Part shown: one piece after another, positions 8,855 to 16,521 of the stretch
How the letters are laid out: each line of letters starts with the position of its first letter
How positions within the stretch are numbered: the stretch's first letter is position 1
NCBI GenBank assembly: GCA_028819215.1
Contig: JAPPMG010000093.1
Coordinates: 1-33,120, forward strand
DNA length: 33,120 bases
Direction of reading: 5' to 3'
Source of the DNA: Bryobacterales bacterium
GTDB lineage: Bacteria; Acidobacteriota; Terriglobia; Bryobacterales; UBA6623
The notes under the pieces: model-generated
What the model was told of the DNA's origin: nothing
Seen by the model: only the letters and a program-made list of their open reading frames with translations
Databases searched by the model: none
Position numbers and translations under genes: made by a program

Positions 8855-9736
8855 TCAGCGTTGTACACCCCCTCCAAGCCACCGCACGGCGTTCTCCAAG
8901 ATGCGCGACACGTTTGGATCCTTGAAGACGGGAAACGTCTCGTGCCCCGGACGGAAATAGAACACCTTGCCCTCGCCTAGCTTCCAGAGCATCCCTCCCC
9001 GGAACCACCCGCCGCTCCGCCAGTCTTCTCGGAATAGGACCTGATCCGGCTCCGGGACATGGAAGGGCTCGTCGTACATTTCGCTCTGCGGAACCTCGAA
9101 TTGACGCGGCAAGCCTGCCATGATCGGGTGCTCCGGCATCGTTACAGTCACCATGCTGGGCTTGCCGTGCGCATCGACGCCCGGGAAGACGCAGTTGGGC
9201 AGGTCGACCCGGACTTGCGAGACCTTGCCGCGTCGCACGAAGGCGTAGTAGGCGGGCGTGACTAGCGAGTCGTAGGCAGGCGGCATGCGGCCGGGCGGGG
9301 GCACGAATTCGAACTTCGTGTCAGGGTTGGGGAAACGCCGCTTGGCGTCATCCCGTGTGCGCGAGTACATGGCCTCCATGAACGGCACTGACCAATGCGC
9401 CGAGTGCAGAGCGATCAGCGCCAGCTTGCCGGAACGCACCCGTTCGACGACCCTCTGGCCGATTTCATCAGGGACCTCTCCCTGGCGCACGTGCCCCCAC
9501 CACACCAGCACATCCTGCTCGTCGAGAGTGCCAAGACCGTGACCGGGATCGTCCTGTCCGACGGAGACCACCGTCAAGCCGGGCAAGGCGCCTAGACGGG
9601 CGGCGATCTCGTTGCCGAGAAAGTTGTCGTAGGCTTCGGCCTGGCGAGGCTGGCGCTCGTCCCACACGAGCACGTTGACGGAGTCCGCCGCAGTCACTGG
9701 AAGGGCGAGGAGTGGTACGAGAGCGAGGACCCGCAT
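8855..9736 (-). CDS. Secreted ThuA-like (trehalose utilisation) domain protein
   Basis: A 293-residue protein with a short signal peptide (residues 1-17, MRVLALVPLLALPVTAA). It then has a ThuA-like, class I glutamine amidotransferase-like fold over almost the whole length. Diagnostic stretches are VNVLVWDERQPRQ at the start of the domain, DVLVWWGH, LALIALHSAHWSVPF and the C-terminal FYFRPGHETFPVFKD followed by ILENAVRWL. Proteins of this group often occur with sugar oxidoreductases in Acidobacteriota and Planctomycetota, but their reaction is not firmly known. ATG 9736 has no ribosome site; a TAATAG box lies 12 bases upstream. It is a single gene whose tail faces the acetyltransferase. Confidence 0.85.
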   Translation of the reverse strand: MRVLALVPLLALPVTAADSVNVLVWDERQPRQAEAYDNFLGNEIAARLGALPGLTVVSVGQDDPGHGLGTLDEQDVLVWWGHVRQGEVPDEIGQRVVERVRSGKLALIALHSAHWSVPFMEAMYSRTRDDAKRRFPNPDTKFEFVPPPGRMPPAYDSLVTPAYYAFVRRGKVSQVRVDLPNCVFPGVDAHGKPSMVTVTMPEHPIMAGLPRQFEVPQSEMYDEPFHVPEPDQVLFREDWRSGGWFRGGMLWKLGEGKVFYFRPGHETFPVFKDPNVSRILENAVRWLGGGVQR

Positions 9737-10125
9737 AGTTCCAACAGGCTATTACGCGAGTGGCGGGCGCGCAACAACGGCATGTTCGCTACCGTTTGCG
9801 GAACCTCTTCGGGATGCGAGCGATTGCCACTCGATGCAGCGGGCCGATCAGCGCGCGCGAGGTGTCGCAAGCTGCGAGTCTGGTTCAGAAAAGGACTCTG
9901 AGGATGCGTATTCGGCAGCATGGAGGAGCGCGCTCAATGTCTGACCGCATCTGCGAAATCAACCTCGCAGGGTGGGTCGGCAGCGCCGCGGCCAACCCCT
10001 AGCCGCCCGCCCTCCGCTTGAATCCTGAGCCGCCGCGCAGAGGTTGTTGATCCGCTGCCGCAACACCGTCTCAAGAGCCCGGTATCGCTGGTAATTCCGA
10101 GCCTTCAGCCACTACAATGAGAATT
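9737..10125. other. Divergent intergenic region upstream of the DsbA-like gene
   Basis: About 390 bases without a believable gene; the open frames here have no family resemblance. A small inverted repeat, CTGCGA (9951-9956) and TCGCAG (9965-9970), lies in the middle. The TACAAT box for the next gene is at the right end (10113-10118). I see nothing else. Confidence 0.5.
10113..10118 (+). promoter_or_regulatory. Possible -10 box (TACAAT) for the DsbA-like gene
   Basis: TACAAT matches TATAAT at five of six positions. Its distance to ATG 10126 is seven bases, so transcription would begin at or just before that codon. It overlaps the alternative ATG at 10117, which argues against that upstream start. 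Confidence 0.45.
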
Positions 10126-11118
10126 ATGAATCAGGCAATCGTTGCCGCCGCGCTCTCATTGGCGCTGCTCGCAATACCGGCGTTTGGAGAAGACGAGCCC
10201 TTGGCCACGGTCAACGGCGAACCTATCTTCGAGTCCGACCTCGAGGTCAGTGCTCAGTGGCGCAAGCTAGACCAGCAGATCCACGCCTTGCGCTCGCAAG
10301 CGCTCGGTTCAGAGATCGCTAGCAGGCTCCTCGAGGGGGAAGCTGAGAGACTGGACATGACTGTCCAGGAGTTCGTCGAGGTCGAGGTCGAGCCGAAGAT
10401 CGGCTCGCCCACGAACAAGGAAGTCAGCGACTTCTACAACGAGCAGAAGGACAAGATCAACCAACCGCTGAAAGAAGTTCGGGACGAGATTATCAGGCTC
10501 TTGCGCCAGCAGAAGGCAACCACGCACCTAAACGATCTCGTTGCAGGGCTCCGCGCCGATGCCAAGATCGAGATCCACCTCGATCCTCCCAGGCTGCCGG
10601 TGGAATTGCAGGACGCGCGCCAGCGGGGACCCGAGGACGCCCCTGTGACGATCGTGGAGTTCTCAGACTTTCAATGCCCGTTTTGCCGCAAGGTCCAGCC
10701 TGTCCTGTCCGAACTGCGCGAGGAATACCAAGATCGCGTCCGCTGGGTGTTCAAAGACCTGCCGCTGACCGACGTCCATCCCGAAGCCGTGCGCGCGGCG
10801 CAGGCGGCGCGCTGCGCCGGAGAGCAGGACAAGTTCTGGGAGTACCGCGCCAAGCTGTTCGAGCAAGACCTGTTCACCGATGCGACCTACACCGACGTGG
10901 CGGAGGCTACCGAAGTAGACCCCGAGCCGCTAATGGAATGCTTGAATTCCGGCAAGTATCAGCGACCGGTTGCTGTCGAGGCGTTGGAAGCGAGGAATCT
11001 TGGCATCGAGGGCACGCCGGCCATCTTGGTCAACGGGATCCTGATGACTGGCGCGAGGGCTATCGAAAACTACCGCACCGTCATCGATAGCGAGTTGGAG
11101 AAGTCCGCGAATCCATAA
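10126..11118 (+). CDS. Periplasmic SurA-N-like/DsbA-like thiol oxidoreductase fusion
   Basis: The protein has about 330 residues. A signal peptide (1-20, ending PAFG) leads into a helical region (about 25-150) that begins LATVNGEPIFESDLE, the typical opening of SurA/PpiD-type chaperone domains. A DsbA-like thioredoxin domain follows (about 165-330), with the redox motif CPFC at 184-187 in FSDFQCPFCRKVQP and the cis-proline loop in EGTPAILVNG. Such domains make, break or rearrange disulfides in exported proteins. The chaperone-like part may hold unfolded clients, which is an inference. No peptidyl-prolyl isomerase domain is present. ATG 10126 is preferred over 10117 because the TACAAT box overlaps the latter. 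No DsbB partner is in the window. Confidence 0.85.
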   Translation: MNQAIVAAALSLALLAIPAFGEDEPLATVNGEPIFESDLEVSAQWRKLDQQIHALRSQALGSEIASRLLEGEAERLDMTVQEFVEVEVEPKIGSPTNKEVSDFYNEQKDKINQPLKEVRDEIIRLLRQQKATTHLNDLVAGLRADAKIEIHLDPPRLPVELQDARQRGPEDAPVTIVEFSDFQCPFCRKVQPVLSELREEYQDRVRWVFKDLPLTDVHPEAVRAAQAARCAGEQDKFWEYRAKLFEQDLFTDATYTDVAEATEVDPEPLMECLNSGKYQRPVAVEALEARNLGIEGTPAILVNGILMTGARAIENYRTVIDSELEKSANP

Positions 11119-11135
11119 CGCGCTCCTAGCGTGTT
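11117..11135. terminator. Hairpin after the DsbA-like gene, facing the GMC gene
   Basis: AACGCGC (11117-11123) pairs with GCGTGTT (11129-11135), with one G-T wobble, around a 5-base loop. The left arm overlaps the stop codon. It sits in the 32-base gap between convergent genes. No T-run follows, so this is a weak call. Confidence 0.35.
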
Positions 11136-11150
11136 GGCTGCCGGCCGGGC

Positions 11151-12785
11151 TCAGATGTTGCCCAGCCGCATCTGTTCGGCCATATAGTCGGTTGCCCGCC
11201 AGGCGAATGCCAGGATACTCAGCGTGGGATTCTTCTCAGTTGGGGTCGGGAATGCGCTGCCGTCCACGACGAACACGTTCGGAACCTCGTGCATTTGCAT
11301 GTAGGCGTTCAAGGCCGAGCGCTTGGGATCCTCGCCCATGCGACAGGTGCCGTGTTCGTGGATAGCCGCTCCCAGCTCGTCTAGGTCTCCCCGCCGGTAT
11401 GGCAGCGGCTCTGCCCGCATCGAGTGCAGGATTTCCTCGACCACGTCGTACATGCGCGGCAGCATCTTGCGTTCGTTCTCGCCCAGCTTGTACTCGATGC
11501 GTATCGTGGGAACGCCGAAGCGGTCCGGCGGCGTGCCATCGACCGCGATCCGGTTGTGCCTGTAGGGCAGTACCTCGCCGTAGGGATGCATCTGGACCAG
11601 CGCGGGATAGCTCTTTCGCACGTCGCGCTTGAAGTCGAGGCCGAATCCGGACATGCGCTTGGCGAACTGTGCGTTGGAGCCGCAACCGATGCCCCACAGC
11701 TGGATGCCGAAGCCGCGCATGTAGTCGCGTTTCTCCTCGGGGCTTTCGAACCGCGGGATGTAGATGTGCCCTCCCGAGATGCCGTCGTCATTGGTCGCGG
11801 GGCGTCCGTAGAGCTGCGGCGCGAATGCGTACACGTGAAATCGGAACTGTTCGCACAGGTAGCGCCCGATCACGTCGGAGCCGTTGCCAATGCCGTTGGG
11901 ATGTGCGGAGGACTTGGAGTTGAGCAGGATCCTGGTCGAGTCGACCGCTGATGCCGCTACTATCACGCGCTTTGCGGCAACGGTGCGCTCCGCTCCGCTG
12001 AGCCGGTCGAAGTAGCGCACGCCGCTCGCGGCGCCGTCTTCGTCCGTCAGCACGTGCGAGACGATGGCGTTTTCCCGCAACTCAAGCTTTCCCGTCGCGA
12101 AGGCATCTTCCAAGAGGTAGTCCCGCGAGTTGAAGAACGCGCCGATATCGCAGCCCTTGCCGCACGCTCCGCAGTAGTGGCACTTGGCCCGCCCGCGATG
12201 CTCCGCGGTAAGGACCGCACGGCGGCCGTTGACCACCGTGTATCCGGCCTTCTCGGCCCCTTGGCGCAGCAGCACCTCGCCGCAGCGCAGGTTTGGCGGC
12301 GGAAGGTGATGCAGGGAGCCGGGCAAGAACTTCGAGTCGTCGGCGCCGCCGCAAACTCCGATCAGCTTTTCGACATTGTCGTAGTAGGGCGCGATCTCGC
12401 TGTACGACACCGGCCAGGGAATTTCCCAGCCGTCAACGGCTGGCTCTTTGAAGTTCAGGTCGCCGTAGCGCAGCGAGACCCGCCCCCAGATGTTGGTCTT
12501 GCCGCCAACGCCCCAAACCCGGCGCAGCAGGAAGTGCTGCCCGGCTAGCGTTTCATAGGGGCTCTCGCGCAGCGGCAGCGTCTCGAATCCGGGGCTGCGC
12601 TCGCCGCGCCGTCGGCGCTCGCGCTCTTCCCACGGCTTGACGTGCGACCAGAAGTCCGCTCGCTCGAACCGCTCTCCGGCCTCCAGCATCAGCACCTTGG
12701 CGCCCTTGCGGGTAAGGTTCCATGCGGCCATCCCTCCGGAGGCACCGCTGCCCACGATCACGACGTCATGGTCGTCGGCCGCCAT
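11151..12785 (-). CDS. GMC-family FAD-dependent dehydrogenase with Cys-rich motif
   Basis: This is a 544-residue glucose-methanol-choline oxidoreductase, probably the catalytic subunit of a periplasmic sugar or alcohol dehydrogenase. The N-terminal FAD-binding fold is clear (VVIVGSGASGG, residues 8-18, with EAGERF at the strand-2 acidic position). The GMC signatures GVGGKTNIWG and IVAASAVDSTRIL follow. The catalytic histidine is in EHGTCRMG near residue 475, and the C-terminus has NPTLSILAFAWR. An unusual C-x2-C-x2-C-x3-C group (C202, C205, C208, C212) could hold an iron-sulfur cluster. The protein has no signal peptide of its own. Its ATG overlaps the stop of the upstream gene by one base (TGATG), so the two are translationally coupled and the product probably crosses the membrane together with that Tat-exported subunit. 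The substrate is unknown. Confidence 0.9.
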   Translation of the reverse strand: MAADDHDVVIVGSGASGGMAAWNLTRKGAKVLMLEAGERFERADFWSHVKPWEERERRRRGERSPGFETLPLRESPYETLAGQHFLLRRVWGVGGKTNIWGRVSLRYGDLNFKEPAVDGWEIPWPVSYSEIAPYYDNVEKLIGVCGGADDSKFLPGSLHHLPPPNLRCGEVLLRQGAEKAGYTVVNGRRAVLTAEHRGRAKCHYCGACGKGCDIGAFFNSRDYLLEDAFATGKLELRENAIVSHVLTDEDGAASGVRYFDRLSGAERTVAAKRVIVAASAVDSTRILLNSKSSAHPNGIGNGSDVIGRYLCEQFRFHVYAFAPQLYGRPATNDDGISGGHIYIPRFESPEEKRDYMRGFGIQLWGIGCGSNAQFAKRMSGFGLDFKRDVRKSYPALVQMHPYGEVLPYRHNRIAVDGTPPDRFGVPTIRIEYKLGENERKMLPRMYDVVEEILHSMRAEPLPYRRGDLDELGAAIHEHGTCRMGEDPKRSALNAYMQMHEVPNVFVVDGSAFPTPTEKNPTLSILAFAWRATDYMAEQMRLGNI

Positions 12786-13279
12786 CAGTCAGCATCCTCT
12801 AGCTTGTGGTCGTGCGTGCAGCCCGGAAATTTGTCCAGATAGGTGTTGCCCTGGTAGCCGAGCTCTTGGACCAAGCCGACTTCGGTCGAGTAGTAGGCGT
12901 CGATCGTCAATCCCTTGACGGTCTCGAAGAAATCCTTGTCCGCCCCCGAACCCGCTTCAAAGCGGGTGAGCACGGCCACCCGCTCGGGCATGTCCATGTC
13001 CGCAAAGCCGTCCGCGCGCAAAGCGGCCAGCCCATTGCGGAGCGTTCCCAGCGGATCGGAGCGCTTGGCCAGGTCCTCGTCGATCATCGCGTGGACGCCC
13101 ACCTCGCGCGCACCGGGAGTGTCCGATGCGGGCAGGATCATGTCCACCACGATTCCAAGCAGGTCGAACTCCTCTGCCGAGAAGGTGACGGGCTCGTAGG
13201 CGTCCTGCGCCGGCAGGGTGCGGACGGACAGCCCCGCAGCGATTGAAACCAACGCTTGGCGTCGTGTGGTTTGTGGCAT
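12785..13279 (-). CDS. Gluconate 2-dehydrogenase subunit 3 family protein, Tat-exported
   Basis: A 164-residue small subunit. A twin-arginine signal (TTRRQALVSIAAGLSV, residues 4-19) is followed by the subunit 3 domain, recognisable from FSAEEFDLLGIVVDMILPAS and DAYYSTEVGLVQELGY near the C-terminus. In GMC-type dehydrogenase complexes this subunit helps export and stabilise the flavoprotein, which fits the overlapping downstream GMC gene. No cytochrome subunit is next to the pair, so the electron acceptor is unknown. A perfect TATAAT (13294-13289) lies nine bases before ATG 13279; no ribosome site is seen. Confidence 0.88.
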   Translation of the reverse strand: MPQTTRRQALVSIAAGLSVRTLPAQDAYEPVTFSAEEFDLLGIVVDMILPASDTPGAREVGVHAMIDEDLAKRSDPLGTLRNGLAALRADGFADMDMPERVAVLTRFEAGSGADKDFFETVKGLTIDAYYSTEVGLVQELGYQGNTYLDKFPGCTHDHKLEDAD

Positions 13280-13327
13280 GTGCCCCCGATTATACGGCTG
13301 GGATGGCGGGCAATGTATGATTGCCTC
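13280..13327. promoter_or_regulatory. Compact divergent promoter region (GMC operon / thioesterase)
   Basis: Only 48 bases separate the two start codons. On the minus strand TATAAT occupies 13294-13289, nine bases from the ATG. On the plus strand TATGAT occupies 13316-13321, six bases from ATG 13328. Both units would therefore have almost no leader. With core promoters this close, transcription of the two units could interfere or share control. No clear operator repeat is seen. Confidence 0.5.
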
Positions 13328-13732
13328 ATGCTGGCACCGGGCATCTCGCTGGAGCAGGTCCGCGTCGTGCGACGCGACGATTGCATTAGCTTTCTCGGGG
13401 CGGACGTGCGCCCGTCCCTGTCGACGCCATCAATGATCTATTGGATGGAGATCTGTTGCCGCGATGCCATCCTGCCGCACGTCGGCGAAGGCAACGACAG
13501 CGTGGGAATCAAGGTAAGCGTGGAGCACTTGGCCGCCACCCCGATGGGACAGTCGGTGACGTACACCGCCAAGCTGGTTGCCGTTGACGGGCGCCGCGCA
13601 AGCTTTGAGGTGGAGGCTTCTGACGGCGCCGAAGTGGTCGGCAGGGGCAAGCATGACCGCGTCGTGGTCGATGTCGGCCGCTTTGCGGCCCGGCTGCGCA
13701 AGAAACTGGAAGCGCAGGAAACGGCCCGCTGA
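13328..13732 (+). CDS. FlK-type hotdog-fold thioesterase
   Basis: A 134-residue cytoplasmic protein resembling the fluoroacetyl-CoA thioesterase FlK family, single hotdog domain. The catalytic residues known for FlK (Thr42, Glu50, His76) match T33 in LSTPSMI, E41 in YWMEICC and H67 in SVEHLAATP, with the same spacing of 8 and 26 residues. Other family traits are VGIKVSVEH, AATPMG and AKLVAVDGRRASFEVEA. The protein probably hydrolyses a small acyl-CoA thioester; a fluorinated substrate is not implied. The start may be ATG 13328, which lies 6 bases after a TATGAT box, or the in-frame ATG at 13313. It is divergent from the GMC operon, but a functional link is unproven. Confidence 0.8.
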   Translation: MLAPGISLEQVRVVRRDDCISFLGADVRPSLSTPSMIYWMEICCRDAILPHVGEGNDSVGIKVSVEHLAATPMGQSVTYTAKLVAVDGRRASFEVEASDGAEVVGRGKHDRVVVDVGRFAARLRKKLEAQETAR

Positions 13733-13740
13733 GGACACAC

Positions 13741-13768
13741 GCCTAGGCGCTTGCGCTCCGCGCTAGGC
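13741..13768. terminator. Hairpin between convergent thioesterase and gltD-like genes
   Basis: GCCTAG (13741-13746) pairs with CTAGGC (13763-13768), continued by CGC (13748-13750) with GCG (13760-13762) after a one-base bulge. It fills most of the 47-base gap between two convergent stops. A T-run is missing. Confidence 0.45.
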
Positions 13769-13779
13769 TGGACTGCGCC

Positions 13780-15246
13780 TCAGTGCGCGGGTAGCATGCT
13801 CGAGCCGGTCAGATGGATGTCGACCGCACGGGCCGCCTTGCGGCCCTCGGCGATGGCCCAGACAACCAGCGACTGGCCGCGGCGCACGTCACCGGCGGCA
13901 AAGACCTTGGGCACGCTGGTCTGAAATCCGCTGAAATCAGCCTGCACGTTACCGCGTTGGTCCTTGGCGACGCCAAGCTGGCTGACAACGCCCTCGTGAA
14001 CCGGATGCACAAAGCCCATCGCCAGCAATACTAGGTCCGCGGGCACCTCGAAGTCGCTCCCCGGGACATCGTCGAACTTGAAGGGCCGGCGGCCTGTGAT
14101 CGGATCGGGCTCCGGCCACTGCAAGCGAACCGCTCTCAGGGCCCGCACGTTGCCGTTGGCGTCCCCGATAAATTCCTTCGTATTGATCGCGTAGTCGCGC
14201 ACGTCGCCCTCTTCGTGCGAGCTCTCGACCTTGAACGTGAAGGGCCAGTTCGGCCACGGCATCGCCCCGGGCTCTTCCCGGCTGTCCGGCGGCTTTGGCA
14301 GCAGCTCGAACTGGTGGATGTTGATCGCGCCCTGCCGGCGAGATGTGCCAAGACAGTCGGCCCCTGTATCGCCTCCGCCGATGATGACGACGTTCTTGCC
14401 CGCCGCGCTGAGGTCGTATTCGGGGTCGACGGGGCGTCCTGCAACCCGCCGGTTCTGCTGGGGCAGGAAGTTCATCGCAAAGTGGATGCCGTTCAAGTCT
14501 CGGCCTGGAATCGGCAGGTCGCGGGGATGCTCTGAGCCAATGCAGAGCAGAATCGCGTCTTGCTCGGCCAACAGCTTCTGGGCTTCAATACCCACTCCCA
14601 CGTGGATTCCGCAACGAAACTCGATGCCCTCGGCCTCCATCTGCCGGACGCGGCGCGCGACCAGCTCCTTTTCCATCTTGAAGTCTGGGATGCCAAGCAC
14701 CAGCAGGCCCCCCGGCACCTCGTTCTTCTCGTACACCGTGACCGTGTGACCCGCGCGATTCAGCTGCTGGGCAGCGGACAGCCCGGCTGGGCCCGAACCC
14801 ACGACTGCCACCTTCTTGCCCGTCCGGTTGGGCGGCAGCTCTGGCTTGATCCAGCCCTCTTGCCAGCCGCGGTCGGCGATCGCCTTCTCGATCGACTTGA
14901 TGGAGACCGGGTCGTCGTTGATGCCGAGCACGCAGGCTGCCTCGCACGGCGCTGGGCAGATGCGCCCGGTGAATTCCGGGAAATTGTTGGTGGAGTGCAG
15001 CACCTGCAGGGCTTCTTTCCAGCGTCCTCGGTAGACCAGATCGTTCCAGTCGGGAATGATGTTGTTGATCGGGCAGCCGCTGTGACAAAAGGGGATGCCG
15101 CAATCCATGCAGCGGGCACCTTGCGTCTTGAGCTGGGGCTCTTCCAGCCGGTCCATGACCTCTTTCCAGTCATGCACGCGCTCCTCGACCTGCCGGTACG
15201 GGGTCGTCTCGCGCTCGAATTCCATGAATCCGGTGACTTTGCCCAT
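13780..15246 (-). CDS. gltD: Glutamate synthase small-subunit (GltD) type flavoprotein
   Basis: The protein has about 488 residues from ATG 15246, close to the usual GltD length. The N-terminal part carries two cysteine clusters for [4Fe-4S] centres (CMDCGIPFCHSGCPINN and CPAPCEAACVLG). A FAD-binding fold follows (VAVVGSGPAGLSAAQQL), then the NADPH-binding fold (VVIIGGGDTGADC) and the C-terminal FAD motif VFAAGDVRRGQSLVVWAI. In glutamate synthase this subunit passes electrons from NADPH to the large subunit GltB. No gltB is in the window, so GltD is the best match, but a stand-alone relative feeding another partner is possible. The same frame stays open upstream to 16407 opposite the ThuA gene; that extension has no family similarity and is not included. 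No strong ribosome site is visible. Confidence 0.88.
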   Translation of the reverse strand: MGKVTGFMEFERETTPYRQVEERVHDWKEVMDRLEEPQLKTQGARCMDCGIPFCHSGCPINNIIPDWNDLVYRGRWKEALQVLHSTNNFPEFTGRICPAPCEAACVLGINDDPVSIKSIEKAIADRGWQEGWIKPELPPNRTGKKVAVVGSGPAGLSAAQQLNRAGHTVTVYEKNEVPGGLLVLGIPDFKMEKELVARRVRQMEAEGIEFRCGIHVGVGIEAQKLLAEQDAILLCIGSEHPRDLPIPGRDLNGIHFAMNFLPQQNRRVAGRPVDPEYDLSAAGKNVVIIGGGDTGADCLGTSRRQGAINIHQFELLPKPPDSREEPGAMPWPNWPFTFKVESSHEEGDVRDYAINTKEFIGDANGNVRALRAVRLQWPEPDPITGRRPFKFDDVPGSDFEVPADLVLLAMGFVHPVHEGVVSQLGVAKDQRGNVQADFSGFQTSVPKVFAAGDVRRGQSLVVWAIAEGRKAARAVDIHLTGSSMLPAH

Positions 15247-15534
15247 CTCAACGTTCCGTGATGCCCGATATCGGAGCCAGCTGCTGTTCTCAGCCGAGAC
15301 AGCGGCACCTCCGAGTCGCGCTGATTTGCGGAGAGGATAACCGCCAGTCCGCCTTTCGACCCGCGGACCCGCGCTCCGAACGTGGGAGTCCGCGCCTGTC
15401 CCACTAGGATAGCCAGTTCCCGCGACAGGTGCCAAACGCCTCGCCTTGACGTGGACGGCTGCAGTCGGCAAGGATAGGGCTGTCTGCCGGCGACCTTGAC
15501 TGTGGCCATCTGGTGCCACGACCTGGGGTGAAGA
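15247..15534. other. Divergent region between gltD-like and second ThuA-like genes
   Basis: A 288-base non-coding stretch. TATCCT occurs on the minus strand at 15339-15334 and TTGACG on the plus strand near 15463, neither with a convincing partner hexamer. A direct promoter call cannot be made. Confidence 0.35.
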
Positions 15535-16428
15535 GTGCGACTCGTGCGAATTGCTGCTTGGTGCTGCGCCGTCTTGCTTGCCTTGCTTGTGGTGGCGAGC
15601 TTTCACCCGATGGTGCGCAGCGTCTACCGGGCTCTGAGGCCCTCTACCAGCTATGACACCGAAGCGCCGATGCTGCCCGCGTTGGCCGATCCCGCGGTAT
15701 TGGTCTTTTCGAAGACCAACGGCTTTCGCCATGCCGACGCCATCCAAACGGGGGGCGACGCCCTGCGCGCCATCGCCGAGCGTCGGGGATGGTCTCTGTT
15801 CCATACCGAGAACGGAGCGGTATTCGACACGCCAATCTTGGATAGCGTGCGAGTGCTGGTATGGCTCAACGTCAGCGGTGCGCCTTTGAGCGTTTCCCAG
15901 CGCGATGCCGTGCGGGAGTGGATCGAGGGCGGAGGCGGATTCGTCGGCATTCACGCGGCCCTTGACGATTCGCACTCCGCGTGGGAGTGGTACCGGGACA
16001 CGGTGGTCGGAACTAGGTTCATCGGCCACACCATGGACCATCCGAAGGTGCCGATCAGCGTAGAGCGGCGCGAGCATCCGGCCATGTCGCATCTTGCCAG
16101 CGCGTGGGCGTGGGCGGACGAGTGGTATTCGTTCGATCGCAGCGTTCGTGATCAGGACGAAGTAGAGGTGCTGGCTTCGTTGGACGAGTCGACCTTCGAG
16201 CCACGAATGAAGTTCCTTTGGATCGACAAGGACATCGCAATGGGAGACCACCCCATCATCTGGACTCGCAGAGTTGGTGCCGGACGTGCTTTCCTCTCCG
16301 CCCTTGGTCATAACGGCTCGGCATTCCAAGCGGCGGAGTATCAAGCAGTTCTGGAGGGTGCGGTTGCCTGGTGCGGCAGGCTGGACGAGCCCAGCACCGA
16401 CGGGCACTCGTCAGAGACCAGCGAGTGA
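15535..16428 (+). CDS. Membrane-anchored or secreted ThuA-like domain protein
   Basis: A 297-residue protein starting at GTG 15535. The N-terminal hydrophobic segment (about 6-24) can act as signal peptide or membrane anchor. The ThuA-like domain covers about 50-285, seen in VLVFSKTNGFRHADAI, VRVLVWLNVSG, EGGGGFVGIHAA, GTRFIGHTMDHP and GAGRAFLSALGHN. This is a different subgroup from the ThuA-like protein at 8855-9736 and closer to proteins found near 3-keto-glycoside metabolism genes. The function is inferred from fold only. The gene faces away from gltD and converges on msrB. Confidence 0.85.
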   Translation: MRLVRIAAWCCAVLLALLVVASFHPMVRSVYRALRPSTSYDTEAPMLPALADPAVLVFSKTNGFRHADAIQTGGDALRAIAERRGWSLFHTENGAVFDTPILDSVRVLVWLNVSGAPLSVSQRDAVREWIEGGGGFVGIHAALDDSHSAWEWYRDTVVGTRFIGHTMDHPKVPISVERREHPAMSHLASAWAWADEWYSFDRSVRDQDEVEVLASLDESTFEPRMKFLWIDKDIAMGDHPIIWTRRVGAGRAFLSALGHNGSAFQAAEYQAVLEGAVAWCGRLDEPSTDGHSSETSE

Positions 16429-16521
16429 CCTGTCGCGGGAGATCGGCGGCGATACCTGCATCGGCTCGCTTGCCAAGAATGTCGACCGGTGCGAGAGGGC
16501 GGCGCCGTAGGCGGGCAGAGA

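Noticed and set aside
9760..10002. Plus-strand open frame of about 80 codons in the 9.7-10.1 kb gap
   Set aside because: No recognisable domain, no ribosome site, and composition like random GC-rich sequence.
15247..16407. Upstream extension of the gltD frame to 16407 (about 387 extra residues)
   Set aside because: It lies antisense to a well supported ThuA gene, has no family similarity, and GltD has a normal length from ATG 15246. High GC content makes such shadow frames common.
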